DNA of 64,000 nt from Carnobacterium gallinarum DSM 4847 (GCF_000744375.1 NZ_JQLU01000002.1:56111-120110); one strand, 5' to 3'. Numbered from the stretch's first letter, positions 8,646-16,515 are shown. A program made the numbers and translations. The notes: generated by a model not told the origin, from the letters alone.

Positions 8646-9128
8646 ATGAATAAAGTCATTTTAATGTGTGGAGTTAGCGGCGCAGGAAAGACAACTTTTT
8701 CAAAAGAAAAAGAAAAGGATGGATACATAAGGCTATCTATAGATGAACTTATCTGGGAAGATTATGGCGTATATGGTGTCGATTACAAATCTGAAGAATA
8801 TGAAAAAGTGTCGGCCTTATCATCCACGAAGATGAAAGAACTAACTATTAAGTATGTGCAGAAAGGAAAAAATGTTATCGTAGATTCCAGTTTTTGGTCA
8901 AAGAGCCATCGAGATAGTTATCGTAAATTACTAGAAGATTATGAAGTAGAAATTCAAGTAGTTTACCTCAAAGCCGATTACGCCATACTTAAAAAACGCT
9001 TGGAAATTCGAAATCAAACTCAAACTGCTAATTCAGCTTTTCCAATTACTGAGGATATCCTTAAACGATTTTATTCAGGGTTTGAAGAACCCATAAATGA
9101 AAATGAAATTGTTATCATTCAAAGTTAA
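8646..9128 (+). CDS. Small P-loop kinase (AAA_33/zeta-like), copy 2
   Basis: Protein identical over all 160 residues to the product of 2527-3009, with the same GVSGAGKTT P-loop and VDSS strand. AGGAAG lies about 8 nt before the ATG. It sits wholly inside the right arm of the inverted repeat and reads outward. Perfect identity of the two copies points to recent duplication or ongoing gene conversion between the arms. Confidence 0.75.
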   Translation: MNKVILMCGVSGAGKTTFSKEKEKDGYIRLSIDELIWEDYGVYGVDYKSEEYEKVSALSSTKMKELTIKYVQKGKNVIVDSSFWSKSHRDSYRKLLEDYEVEIQVVYLKADYAILKKRLEIRNQTQTANSAFPITEDILKRFYSGFEEPINENEIVIIQS

Positions 9129-9151
9129 GTCTTAAAATGATTACCCACTTA

Positions 9152-9737
9152 CTGTGTACTTGAAAGATACACAATTTCAGAAAAACAACGGGTAAACCAT
9201 GTATATTTGAGTCAATTTAGCTAATTTCATTCTATTTTATACTTTTTGCCAAAAACAGTAGTTAATTACAATTTGATTTTGCCACAAGTTTTGGTACAGT
9301 TTTAAGTAAAAAAACAGCCTTTTTAAGGCTAATTTTGAAAACGGCATAAACAAATGTTTTTGCCTATCCCGTAAATCATAAAATGAAATTCATTATTCAT
9401 TTAAAAAATAAGATCAACTAGAAAATTCTAGCGTCTCTTTTTTAATATTATTCTCTATATTTAAAAACATAGTATTTGATCACTCCAGGTTCTATTAAAA
9501 TCAATAACATGAAAAGTAGTCACCAACTTATAAGTTGTTGACTACCCTTTTAAAGTGACGTAAACCTTATCTGCTATTTCACTTTTATAATTCATAAAAT
9601 AAGGTAAAAAAAAAGAGCAGAGAAGATAAAAAACACTCTTCTCTCTCAGGAATTAGACATGTCCGCAATTGGACCTTAATCTATAAAAAAATAATGCCTG
9701 CAATTAGGCCAGTTATTACTATAAGATAATTCTAACA
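9152..9737. other. Intergenic region with two hairpins
   Basis: No gene seen. A palindromic hairpin of the cargo-block type lies at 9516-9545 (GTAGTCA, CAACTTATAAGTTG, TGACTAC). A second hairpin at 9614-9647 (AGAGAAGA / TCTTCTCT) is followed on the minus strand by a T-run and would terminate the leftward gene at 9738. Confidence 0.55.
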
Positions 9738-10634
9738 TTATATCTCATCTTTTTCAACTACTTTCTTTTTTGATTGTAATTCTTCATAATATTGATTGAT
9801 GACATCTTGTCTAGAAATCTCTATTTCGCCATTATTATTCAACTTTGGTACTGCTCTATACCATTTTGTTAAAAGGTTTTTTCTGTCAGCTCTAGTAAAA
9901 TTTTCATATTTATTTAAATTAACAGTAAATTTCTCACTATTGTTAATATCAGGAATTGAATAAACTAGTTTAATCGGAGTAGATTCTTCAATATTTTTTT
10001 TGTACGCAGATCTTAAATGAAAATATTGTTTGTCAGGATCTTCAAATTCGGGTATATATGAATTATTGCTAATTAATTCTTCGAAAAGATGTTTTTCTTT
10101 CATTACATTTACTCTCAGTCCAGAAAGAACTAACCTAATTTGATAGTCAGTTAGACTGATATTTTTATTGTTAGATTTTAAATTAGAAATGATTCTTTTT
10201 CTACTGATAGTAGTAATTTGATTAAAAAGTACAACACTTTTTCTACCTTGATTTTTGAGTTTACCAATAGAAAATCTCGTGTGGTCTTCTACTGTCACTT
10301 TAGGTTTAAAGCTTGTTAGAGGGAGTATGGTTATTGCGTCACTAAGTATATTACAATTAAGAATAATAGCGTAATGAGTATTATCTAATTCTGATCCAAT
10401 ACCACTAAAATTAACACAAATGATTTCCCACTTTTTTAGCAAAGGAGAATACTTTTTTCCATCACTAAGTACATGTGGTTTCGAGCTATTCTCAACAAAT
10501 CTTTTAGTAGAATCTAATTTAAATTTAGCCGTATCAGTTTTAATAATTGAATCGTCTTCATAGGCTGTGATTGCCGTTTCTATAATTTTTATTGGTTCAA
10601 GTGCAACTTCTTCATTTGGTAAATTATCAGTCAT
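9738..10634 (-). CDS. PemK/MazF-like endoribonuclease-fold protein with long extensions
   Basis: 298 residues. Residues about 65-190 follow the MazF/PemK fold pattern: a WEIICVNFSGIGSELDNTHYA start, then ITILPLTS, and VVLFNQITTISRKRI as the second conserved strand and helix. MazF toxins cut mRNA. This protein is more than twice the usual size of about 110 residues, with an 85-residue N-terminal region and a 110-residue C-terminal region. No separate antitoxin gene is visible beside it, so an extension might do that job. AAAGGACG precedes the ATG. The fold call is fairly good; activity is unproven. Confidence 0.6.
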   Translation of the reverse strand: MTDNLPNEEVALEPIKIIETAITAYEDDSIIKTDTAKFKLDSTKRFVENSSKPHVLSDGKKYSPLLKKWEIICVNFSGIGSELDNTHYAIILNCNILSDAITILPLTSFKPKVTVEDHTRFSIGKLKNQGRKSVVLFNQITTISRKRIISNLKSNNKNISLTDYQIRLVLSGLRVNVMKEKHLFEELISNNSYIPEFEDPDKQYFHLRSAYKKNIEESTPIKLVYSIPDINNSEKFTVNLNKYENFTRADRKNLLTKWYRAVPKLNNNGEIEISRQDVINQYYEELQSKKKVVEKDEI

Positions 10635-10820
10635 TTTTAACGTCCTTTATAATTTTTTTTACCTTCTCTGTATGCTATCATGTAGATGTTTAACAAGTCA
10701 ATAAGGTTTGTAAGGATTTCTAAATACTTTCGTATTTATATCTTGTCAAAAAAACTTAAATAATTTTGAAATAGTGTGGATTAAAAAAGAAAATAAGTAT
10801 ATGATATTATTTAAATGAGT

Positions 10821-10879
10821 CACAATAAAAAAGTGCAGTCACCAACTTAAAAATTGATGATTGCACTTTTTTATTGTGA
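10821..10879. terminator. Bidirectional hairpin terminator
   Basis: CACAATAAAAAAGTGCAgTCA pairs with TGAtTGCACTTTTTTATTGTG around a loop containing CAActtaaaaaTTG. It ends the leftward gene at 10893-11276 and is a diverged member of the hairpin family seen at 3481, 8141 and 9516. Confidence 0.8.
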
Positions 10880-10892
10880 TATGAAAATTTTT

Positions 10893-11276
10893 TTATCTAT
10901 TTAAATTTTCATATGAACGAACCTCATTAATAATCGCTCTTGCTAATTCTATTGGTGCTGAAGCATTTGTGTATCCAGAAATTCCTCTTGTGCAATTTTC
11001 AGTAAAATTATCATTACCATCATCAAAATATAAATCAAATTCCCAAGTTGTTTTTCCAGAATTAGATCGAACACCTACATTTACATGCCACTCATAAACA
11101 TTTACATATTTTAAATTTAAAATATTTGAGGCAGCATTTTGTACCAAAGTTGGAAATATCGATTTTAAATTATTTGAGATGAAAGTTTCTACATCTGAAC
11201 TATCTGAACTATCTGAACTATTTGGTTCACTTGTTTTATCTGCTACTCTTTTAAAAAAATATTTAAATAACTCCAT
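10893..11276 (-). CDS. Conserved-looking hypothetical protein with Ser-Asp repeat
   Basis: 127 residues, no recognised domain. The N-terminal 15 residues are basic and amphipathic (MELFKYFFKRVADK). A short SSDSSDSSD linker follows, encoded by a 9-bp direct repeat (residues about 20-28), then a compact mixed alpha/beta region with a WEFDLYFDDGND stretch. The 9-bp repeat could expand or contract without breaking the frame. It lies between the MazF-like and HigBA-like genes. Confidence 0.55.
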   Translation of the reverse strand: MELFKYFFKRVADKTSEPNSSDSSDSSDVETFISNNLKSIFPTLVQNAASNILNLKYVNVYEWHVNVGVRSNSGKTTWEFDLYFDDGNDNFTENCTRGISGYTNASAPIELARAIINEVRSYENLNR

Positions 11277-11329
11277 TATATGAACTCACTTTCTTCTATC
11301 AATTGGCAATAACAAAATAATGCCATATT

Positions 11330-11347
11330 CAACTTTGCGACAGAACC
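11330..11347 (-). repeat. Solo IS6-family-like terminal inverted repeat
   Basis: On the minus strand this reads GGTTCTGTCGCAAAGTTG. It matches the IS1216/IS257-type end GGTTCTGTTGCAAAGTT at all but one of 17 positions (from memory). No IS6 transposase or second end is nearby, so this is at most a remnant scar. It abuts the antitoxin stop codon. Confidence 0.5.
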
Positions 11348-11350
11348 ACT

Positions 11351-11704
11351 TTAATTCGCGTTCACAATTATTCTTTCTTCAATTTCTTCAGTAAAATTCA
11401 TCTTTTCTAGTAGTTCTAAAAGTCGGAAGGTACTTCCGCTTGGTTGCGATTTAGATATTTCCCAATTTTCTACAGTCCTTACAGACACATTTAAAATACT
11501 AGCTAATGTTTTTTGAGAATAATTGTATTTATTTCTAATTCTTTTAATATCTTGTGCTGAATAGACAGGAGCTTTTTTTATTTTGTATATCCTTCTATCT
11601 ACTGATTTAACACCCTCCTTATCAGTTAAAAAGTCAGCAAAAGACGCTTCTAAATCCGCTAAAAACATTTCTTCTGTTACTTCTTGTATTATTTTTTTAG
11701 TCAT
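11351..11704 (-). CDS. XRE-family antitoxin (HigA-like)
   Basis: 117 residues from the ATG at 11704, 8 nt after AAGGGTGG; a GTG four codons upstream lacks spacing. The C-terminal half holds an HTH_XRE domain at about 50-105 (YSAQDIKRIRNKYNYSQKTL, VSVRTVENWEISKSQP). The N-terminal half is acidic and helical. This matches HigA/RelB-type antitoxins that follow a RelE-like toxin. The toxin gene lies upstream on the same strand, but a 12-copy repeat array separates them instead of the usual few bases. It probably represses the promoter at 12527-12556. Confidence 0.75.
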   Translation of the reverse strand: MTKKIIQEVTEEMFLADLEASFADFLTDKEGVKSVDRRIYKIKKAPVYSAQDIKRIRNKYNYSQKTLASILNVSVRTVENWEISKSQPSGSTFRLLELLEKMNFTEEIEERIIVNAN

Positions 11705-11737
11705 TTTAATTGCCACCCTTTTTTTGTATTATTATAG

Positions 11738-12073
11738 TTTATTTGAGTTAGTTTTTTTTTTTAGTATTTTATTTAGGTTAGTTTTTTATTGGTATTTTAT
11801 TTGAGTTAGTTTTTTTTTTAGTATTTTATTTAGGTTAGTTTTTTATTGGTATTTTATTTGAGTTAGTTTTTTTTTAGTATTTTATTTAGGTTAGTTTTTT
11901 ATTGGTATTTTATTTGAGTTAGTTTTTTTTTTAGTATTTTATTTAGGTTAGTTTTTTATTGGTATTTTATTTGAGTTAGTTTTTTTTTTAGTATTTTATT
12001 TAGGTTAGTTTTTTATTGGTATTTTATTTGAGTTAGTTTTTTTTTTAGTATTTTATTTAGGTTAGTTTTTTTA
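11738..12073. repeat. 12-copy AT-rich tandem array between toxin and antitoxin genes
   Basis: Two alternating units of about 28 bp, one with TTTGAGTTAG plus a T-run and one with TTTAGGTTAG plus TTTTTTATTGG. The core GTTAG recurs near 11744, 11775, 11802, 11832, 11860, 11887, 11916, 11945, 11972, 12002, 12030 and 12059. The A-B pairs have a period of 56-58 bp, differing only in T-run length. The array fills the space between the toxin stop and the antitoxin gene and would be transcribed as an A-rich spacer of the toxin-antitoxin mRNA. It may be a protein-binding array or a slippage-prone spacer. Confidence 0.9.
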
Positions 12074-12074
12074 A

Positions 12075-12455
12075 TTAATTAGGTCGATTTTTCTTTAATT
12101 CTTTTACTACATTTTTTAAAGCTTTTTTTTCTTTACTTGTTAAAGTCTCTTTACTATTTTTAGCATAGCATAAAATAAAGTTGTATTCTCTGATATTACC
12201 ATTGACGTCAAAAGCGCAATATATCGCTCGCTCACTGCCACTCTTACCTTTTTTTGATTTGCTACTAGTAAATCTTAATTTAATAGCTCCACCTGTTCCA
12301 GCAATTAGATCACCTAATACTTGATCTTTACTCTCTCGCCAATGTTCAAATTCAATAATGTTCTTTTCTAAATCTGCTAAATCCATTTCATCTAGCCCAC
12401 AGTTAAACCACATTTTTTTAAAGTGAGTAGAAAAATTGATATTAATTTGTTCCAT
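12075..12455 (-). CDS. RelE/HigB-family toxin
   Basis: 126 residues from the ATG at 12455 (GGTAAGG just ahead); a TTG 12 codons upstream is less likely. The pattern HWRESKDQVLGDLIAGTGG, IKLRF, SGSERAIYCAFD, FILCYAK, LTSKEKKALKNVVKEL is that of HigB/RelE-type mRNA interferases, which cut mRNA on the ribosome. It is the first gene of a toxin-first operon; the XRE antitoxin follows after the repeat array. Promoter and operators lie just upstream. Confidence 0.75.
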   Translation of the reverse strand: MEQININFSTHFKKMWFNCGLDEMDLADLEKNIIEFEHWRESKDQVLGDLIAGTGGAIKLRFTSSKSKKGKSGSERAIYCAFDVNGNIREYNFILCYAKNSKETLTSKEKKALKNVVKELKKNRPN

Positions 12456-12497
12456 ATCCTTACCTATCCCTTTCAAAATACTAAAAAACAACTGAAC

Positions 12498-12556
12498 TAC
12501 GCACCATGCGTACCTCTTCCTCTTTTATTATACTACGCATCATGCGTATATGTCAA
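12498..12556 (-). promoter_or_regulatory. Toxin-antitoxin promoter with two palindromic operators
   Basis: On the minus strand a -35 TTGACA (12551-12556) and a -10 TATAAT (12527-12532) are 18 bp apart. Two 15-bp palindromes TACGCA-N3-TGCGTA lie at 12534-12548, between -35 and -10, and at 12498-12512, downstream of the start; their centres are 36 bp apart. This is the expected layout for autorepression by an XRE antitoxin. Confidence 0.85.
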
Positions 12557-12814
12557 TTATCTATTTTACTCTATCTATATTTTCACAAACTGAGTTTTAC
12601 TAATACGTAACTACTCCTTTTTAATCGTTCCAGGGTTCGTTAGACTTCCTAGAAAATTCATTTTTTTAGTTATTTTAAAAGCTGAAAGCTTTAAGCACTC
12701 GCCCTGGATTTTTTAATCTTTTTTCTTTTGATCTAATTATTTGAACTTCTTCATTTGCCTTTTGACCTTTGAACCTATTATTATTTTTTTATGTAATTAG
12801 CACTTTTAAACACA

Positions 12815-12859
12815 AAAAAGGTGCAATGAGTATTTAAAATTACTCATTGCACCTTTTCT
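12815..12859. terminator. Bidirectional hairpin terminator
   Basis: A 17-bp perfect stem (AAAAGGTGCAATGAGTA and its complement, 8-nt loop) with flanking A- and T-runs, just after the stop of the leftward gene at 12869. The 12557-12814 stretch beside it shows no gene. Confidence 0.85.
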
Positions 12860-12868
12860 TATGTTTTT

Positions 12869-13069
12869 TTAAAAGTTCAAGGAATTTTCCCATTCTGCAA
12901 AAATTGGAGTCGAGTAATCGAATATTACGCCTTCAGTTATTAACTGAAGATAAAAAGTTAACCGATTGCTTCCTATTTCCAAATACTCATATTCTCCTAA
13001 TCCCTGCAAGGATTCTTGTAAGTCGTTTAACGTCATTTCCCCCGATTCATACGCTAGAATATCATTCAT
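12869..13069 (-). CDS. Small acidic protein coupled to the polymerase gene, unknown
   Basis: 66 residues, acidic, no recognised domain. The start overlaps the polymerase gene by 8 bp, so translation is probably coupled. It would share the SOS-type promoter. Small genes downstream of plasmid Y-family polymerases in Firmicutes are common and mostly unstudied; a partner or modulator of the polymerase is plausible but unproven. Confidence 0.55.
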   Translation of the reverse strand: MNDILAYESGEMTLNDLQESLQGLGEYEYLEIGSNRLTFYLQLITEGVIFDYSTPIFAEWENSLNF

Positions 13070-14381
13070 TTTTATCTATGCCTGCAATAGCTTTAATATG
13101 TCCACTAGCATGACCACCGACTAATGAACTCCGCTTAATTGCTGTTGCTCCTTCTATTAAACTACTTGCGTGTACAATTGAAGAAAAACCGTATTTTCTT
13201 CTTACTCTATCAACAATATCATCAATTACAAGCTCATTTAACTGGCTTTCAGGCTCTTTAAACAGATCTAATTGTACAGCTAAATCAACTTTTAATTTTG
13301 AACACGAAACCCCTAAATGGCGCACTGGTGCCCCTAGGTAATACTTGTTGAAAATATATAAGCAATGCTTTGCTATCTCCTTCGTATTGTTAGTAAATGG
13401 AATTTTCATTTGTCTGTTAAAGCCTTTTTCAGTTTGGTTAATTGAATAACCGACCATCAATGACACACAACCACTTTGGCAATCGTGCTTCCTTAATCTA
13501 CTTGCGACCTGTTCGGCTATTTCCTTTATTACGACTTCTATTTCTTCTTTTATATAATAATCCTTTGTAAGGACTTGTGAGTTTCCGTATGACTTTTCAA
13601 GCGTCATGTGCTTTTTTGTAATGTCGCTTCTGTCTAAGCCCCAGCTATGTGCATATAATTGTTCTCCAAGTACGCCGAATTTGTTCTTTAGCCTCATTAC
13701 ATCAGCATTGGCTAAATCTCTTATAGAGCGTATTCCCATCAATTTTAGCTTATTTGCTGTTTTAGAACCAATCCCCCAAAAATTGGTGAGCGGATCAATA
13801 CTCCAAACCTTTTCTTGAACGTCTTCATAACGCCATTCAGCTTTAAAATCTTTGGCGTTTTTTGCTTCATTATCCAGGGCTAGTTTTGCTAAAAGTAAAT
13901 TGTCCCCTATCCCAACCGTCACATATAAACCAAGACTATGGTATATATCTTTTTGGATTTTACGAGCGATTTCGTAAGCGCTAGAGTGAAATAATTTTTT
14001 GACTGGTGACACTCTTATAAAGGCTTCATCGATAGAGTAGACTAAAATATCGTCCTCTATAGCGTACTTCCTGAATATATTAAGTATCTCTTTGTTTTTC
14101 TCTATATAAAGGGACATTCGTGGCGGTACTACGAGTAAATCTTTATGATCTGGCAAGTCATATTTTCGGGACACGTTTGAAATACCTAACCGCTTCTTTG
14201 CAGCTGGTGAAGCTGCTAGCACTAAACCACCAGCATTTTCTGCATTGGACATGACAACAAGCATCGTTGTTAAAGGATTTAACTTCCTCTCAACGCACTC
14301 AACCGAGGCGTAAAAAGATTTTACGTCGACACATAAAATATCATCATGAGGCTCATTTGAATAATCCATTTCAACTTCCAT
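13062..14381 (-). CDS. Y-family DNA polymerase (UmuC/UvrX-like)
   Basis: 439 residues from the ATG at 14381, which has AAAGGA 8 nt ahead; the upstream ATG at 14390 lies inside that ribosome binding site. It has the Y-family catalytic motifs: VDVKSFYASVE near the N-terminus (first metal-binding Asp), then YSIDEAFI (the SIDE motif) near residue 115. A helix-hairpin-helix region (WGIGSKTANKLKLMGI) and a little-finger domain follow. These enzymes copy past DNA damage at low fidelity. A LexA box overlaps the promoter. The size matches plasmid and phage UvrX-type polymerases. Confidence 0.9.
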   Translation of the reverse strand: MEVEMDYSNEPHDDILCVDVKSFYASVECVERKLNPLTTMLVVMSNAENAGGLVLAASPAAKKRLGISNVSRKYDLPDHKDLLVVPPRMSLYIEKNKEILNIFRKYAIEDDILVYSIDEAFIRVSPVKKLFHSSAYEIARKIQKDIYHSLGLYVTVGIGDNLLLAKLALDNEAKNAKDFKAEWRYEDVQEKVWSIDPLTNFWGIGSKTANKLKLMGIRSIRDLANADVMRLKNKFGVLGEQLYAHSWGLDRSDITKKHMTLEKSYGNSQVLTKDYYIKEEIEVVIKEIAEQVASRLRKHDCQSGCVSLMVGYSINQTEKGFNRQMKIPFTNNTKEIAKHCLYIFNKYYLGAPVRHLGVSCSKLKVDLAVQLDLFKEPESQLNELVIDDIVDRVRRKYGFSSIVHASSLIEGATAIKRSSLVGGHASGHIKAIAGIDKNE

Positions 14382-14410
14382 ACTTGTCATCCTTTCATTT
14401 CATTTTCCTT

Positions 14411-14439
14411 ATTATGCGAACAGAAGTTCGCGTTGTAAA
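14411..14439 (-). promoter_or_regulatory. SOS promoter of the Y-family polymerase
   Basis: On the minus strand a -35 TTTACA (14434-14439) and a -10 CATAAT (14411-14416) are 17 bp apart. The spacer holds the palindrome CGAACAGAAGTTCG (14417-14430), a LexA/DinR-type box. Repressor binding there would cover the promoter. Confidence 0.8.
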
Positions 14440-14461
14440 GCGAACAACACCAATAAATAGC

Positions 14462-14496
14462 AAAAAAAAGAACTCTAATTCGAGCCCTTTTTTTTA
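14462..14496. terminator. Hairpin terminator between polymerase and regulator genes
   Basis: GAACTC / GAGCCC arms (with wobble pairs) are flanked by A8 and T8 runs, working in both directions. It would end the leftward transcript arriving from 14566. Confidence 0.6.
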
Positions 14497-14565
14497 TTAA
14501 TTTCTAGTAAGCATCTTTGTGATTTCAATTTAATAAAATAACAGATTAATACTTCTTTCTTTTAT

Positions 14566-15447
14566 TTATTTTTCGTATGCAATTGAATTCATTCCCAATT
14601 CTTTTGCTTCTTTTAATATTCGTGTGATAAGGATCTCATTCAAGTTGATTTCGCATAATGCTAAAGCGATAAAAATCATTTTTTTACCAGCTGTTAATTC
14701 ATTAGATAGTGCAAAATTTACACCTTTTTCAAAATAAAGTATTTCTAGCCCTGGTAATTCGCCTTCTTTTTTCTGCAAGTCTATTGCCTTAGAAAGTAAA
14801 TCATTTGATTTATCATATTCCTTCACGTATGAATAATATTTTGCCGAATGATAATATATTTTACTGAATTCTACTAAGTCTAAGAATTTATCATCACCAC
14901 TTCTCATTTCTTTTAATTGTGTTAATGACTTTTCAAAATAAAATTTAGCTTTCTCACTTTCCTTATTCATAAAATAGGCATAGCCTATCCCATTTAAAGT
15001 TGAAATTCCAATCAGATCCATTCTATTATCCACCACTTGTAACCCTAAATTAAAATGATACATTGCATCCGGAACATTATTATTTCCTAGTAATTCTGCC
15101 ATGCCAAGATAATAATGATACTCCTTCACTTCATTATTTGATAATTTCTTTAAATTAGAATTTTTAAGCAAAATTTTTCTTACTTTCTCATAGTCCTTCA
15201 TTCTTAATGATACTTTTGCCGACTGTAGTATCTCATTTTTTCCATTTTTATTTGGGAAGAGGTCCATCAGTTCATTAAAATCAATCATCAACCTGTCTGC
15301 AATTAATTTCAGTGTTCGAGCGTTTGGCAAAGTTCGATTACTCTCTAAATTACTTATAGTAGCTTGTGTACAAATTCCCTCACATAATTCTTGTTGATTT
15401 AACCCTTTTGCTCTCCTAGCATCTTTAATCATTGTTCCTACGTTCAT
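14566..15447 (-). CDS. RNPP-type regulator: XRE helix-turn-helix plus TPR repeats
   Basis: 293 residues. An XRE helix-turn-helix lies at residues 6-60 (IKDARRAKGLNQQELCEGI, TQATISNLESNRTLP). The rest is helical, TPR-like repeats (for example YHYYLGMAELLGNNNVPDAM and KAKFYFEKSLTQL). This is the build of PlcR/PrgX/Rgg-type regulators that bind a short signalling peptide in the TPR domain. It is the last gene of a leftward operon 21 bp after the DUF2786 gene. No obvious small pheromone gene is adjacent. Control of plasmid genes by a peptide is plausible; the signal is unknown. Confidence 0.8.
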   Translation of the reverse strand: MNVGTMIKDARRAKGLNQQELCEGICTQATISNLESNRTLPNARTLKLIADRLMIDFNELMDLFPNKNGKNEILQSAKVSLRMKDYEKVRKILLKNSNLKKLSNNEVKEYHYYLGMAELLGNNNVPDAMYHFNLGLQVVDNRMDLIGISTLNGIGYAYFMNKESEKAKFYFEKSLTQLKEMRSGDDKFLDLVEFSKIYYHSAKYYSYVKEYDKSNDLLSKAIDLQKKEGELPGLEILYFEKGVNFALSNELTAGKKMIFIALALCEINLNEILITRILKEAKELGMNSIAYEK

Positions 15448-15468
15448 ATCACCACTCCATTCTATTTT

Positions 15469-16491
15469 TTAGTTTTGATGACAGTTTAACTGAACACCAA
15501 GTTCCACTTCTAATTCATCAAAAGATTGAGAATAATTTTTTTTAAAACTAACTAAATTTTTATCGAATCTAACAATATCTTTTTCCTTTGCAAATTCAAA
15601 AGGGTAATCGAATGCTAGCTCCCATTTATAAAATGTTGGTAAATCTTCATTTTGCATGTCATAGCAGTTTAGTAAAATCATTGTTTCATTTTCAATTTTA
15701 ATTATTTTAGCTAATAGATCTCTTGTGGCACCTTGAGAATAGGTGATAATCTTGTTGTAAACACTCGAATAATCCGTAGTGTCAATTGTACTTTTTGTAA
15801 AGTCTATTCCATTCCCCTTTTTCAAACCTTCTTTATAAGCTTCACCAATAACAGGTGGAGGAGTATTTATAGAATATGATCCAAACCCTTTTGACATTTC
15901 TTCATAACTTTTTTCTACAACTTCAGGCATCATTACCAACAAAGAATATTCTTCTTGTAAAATAGCCACTTGTTCTGCAAATCTGTTTTCTAAACCCTCC
16001 AAAAATCCACTTATATAGCTGGATTTAACGGACTCTGTTATATACCTTTCTCTAGCTTCTCCTGTCTCTTCATAGTAGTAAGAAATATAGGTTTTACTAT
16101 GATAAACAAGGGCTTCAAACGCTAATAAATACATTTCTTTAGCTAATTCCAAGTCTTTCTCTAACCCGTAAAAGACTATTTTAGATTTTCTTTTATGCTC
16201 CCCATCTAACGTTTTATTTCTCCAAAAAACTTTCACTCTAAAATTTTCACCAATAATGGAAGATAGCTGCCTTTCCCACCAAAACATCTTTTTAAAAATA
16301 GTTACACTTTCTTCGTTTATCTCTTCAGATATTAAAGTATCTTCAACATCACTCTTGTTTATTCCATACTCAATCATTAGTTTTTGCGCTAACACGAATG
16401 CTGACTGGCATTCTTCATCATTTTTTTGATCGTTTGCAATTGCTAGTAATCCTTTAACTTTTTTTACTATTTTAGAATATTTATTTTTCAT
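15469..16491 (-). CDS. DUF2786-domain protein
   Basis: 340 residues. The N-terminal 45 residues fit DUF2786 (KIVKKVKGLLAIANDQKNDE, ECQSAFVLAQKLMIEYGI). The DUF7168-like middle contains YLLAFEALVYHSKTYI and a YISGFLEGL helix. These proteins are frequent on phages and plasmids of Firmicutes; their function is unknown. GGAGG precedes the ATG. It lies in a leftward unit between the nuclease lipoprotein and the RNPP regulator. Confidence 0.7.
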   Translation of the reverse strand: MKNKYSKIVKKVKGLLAIANDQKNDEECQSAFVLAQKLMIEYGINKSDVEDTLISEEINEESVTIFKKMFWWERQLSSIIGENFRVKVFWRNKTLDGEHKRKSKIVFYGLEKDLELAKEMYLLAFEALVYHSKTYISYYYEETGEARERYITESVKSSYISGFLEGLENRFAEQVAILQEEYSLLVMMPEVVEKSYEEMSKGFGSYSINTPPPVIGEAYKEGLKKGNGIDFTKSTIDTTDYSSVYNKIITYSQGATRDLLAKIIKIENETMILLNCYDMQNEDLPTFYKWELAFDYPFEFAKEKDIVRFDKNLVSFKKNYSQSFDELEVELGVQLNCHQN

Positions 16492-16515
16492 TTTTTCACA
16501 TTCCTCCCAATTATT

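Larger units (their letters stand above)
8132..9151. repeat. Right arm of 1.02-kb inverted repeat
   Basis: Inverted copy of 2504-3523. The encoded kinase is identical at the protein level; the non-coding part shows scattered single-base differences. The outer edge ends at 9151 after CCCACTTA, where the two arms diverge abruptly. Confidence 0.93.

Noticed and set aside
11738..12073. CRISPR array
   Set aside because: The repeats are contiguous with alternating near-identical units; there are no unique spacers and no cas genes.
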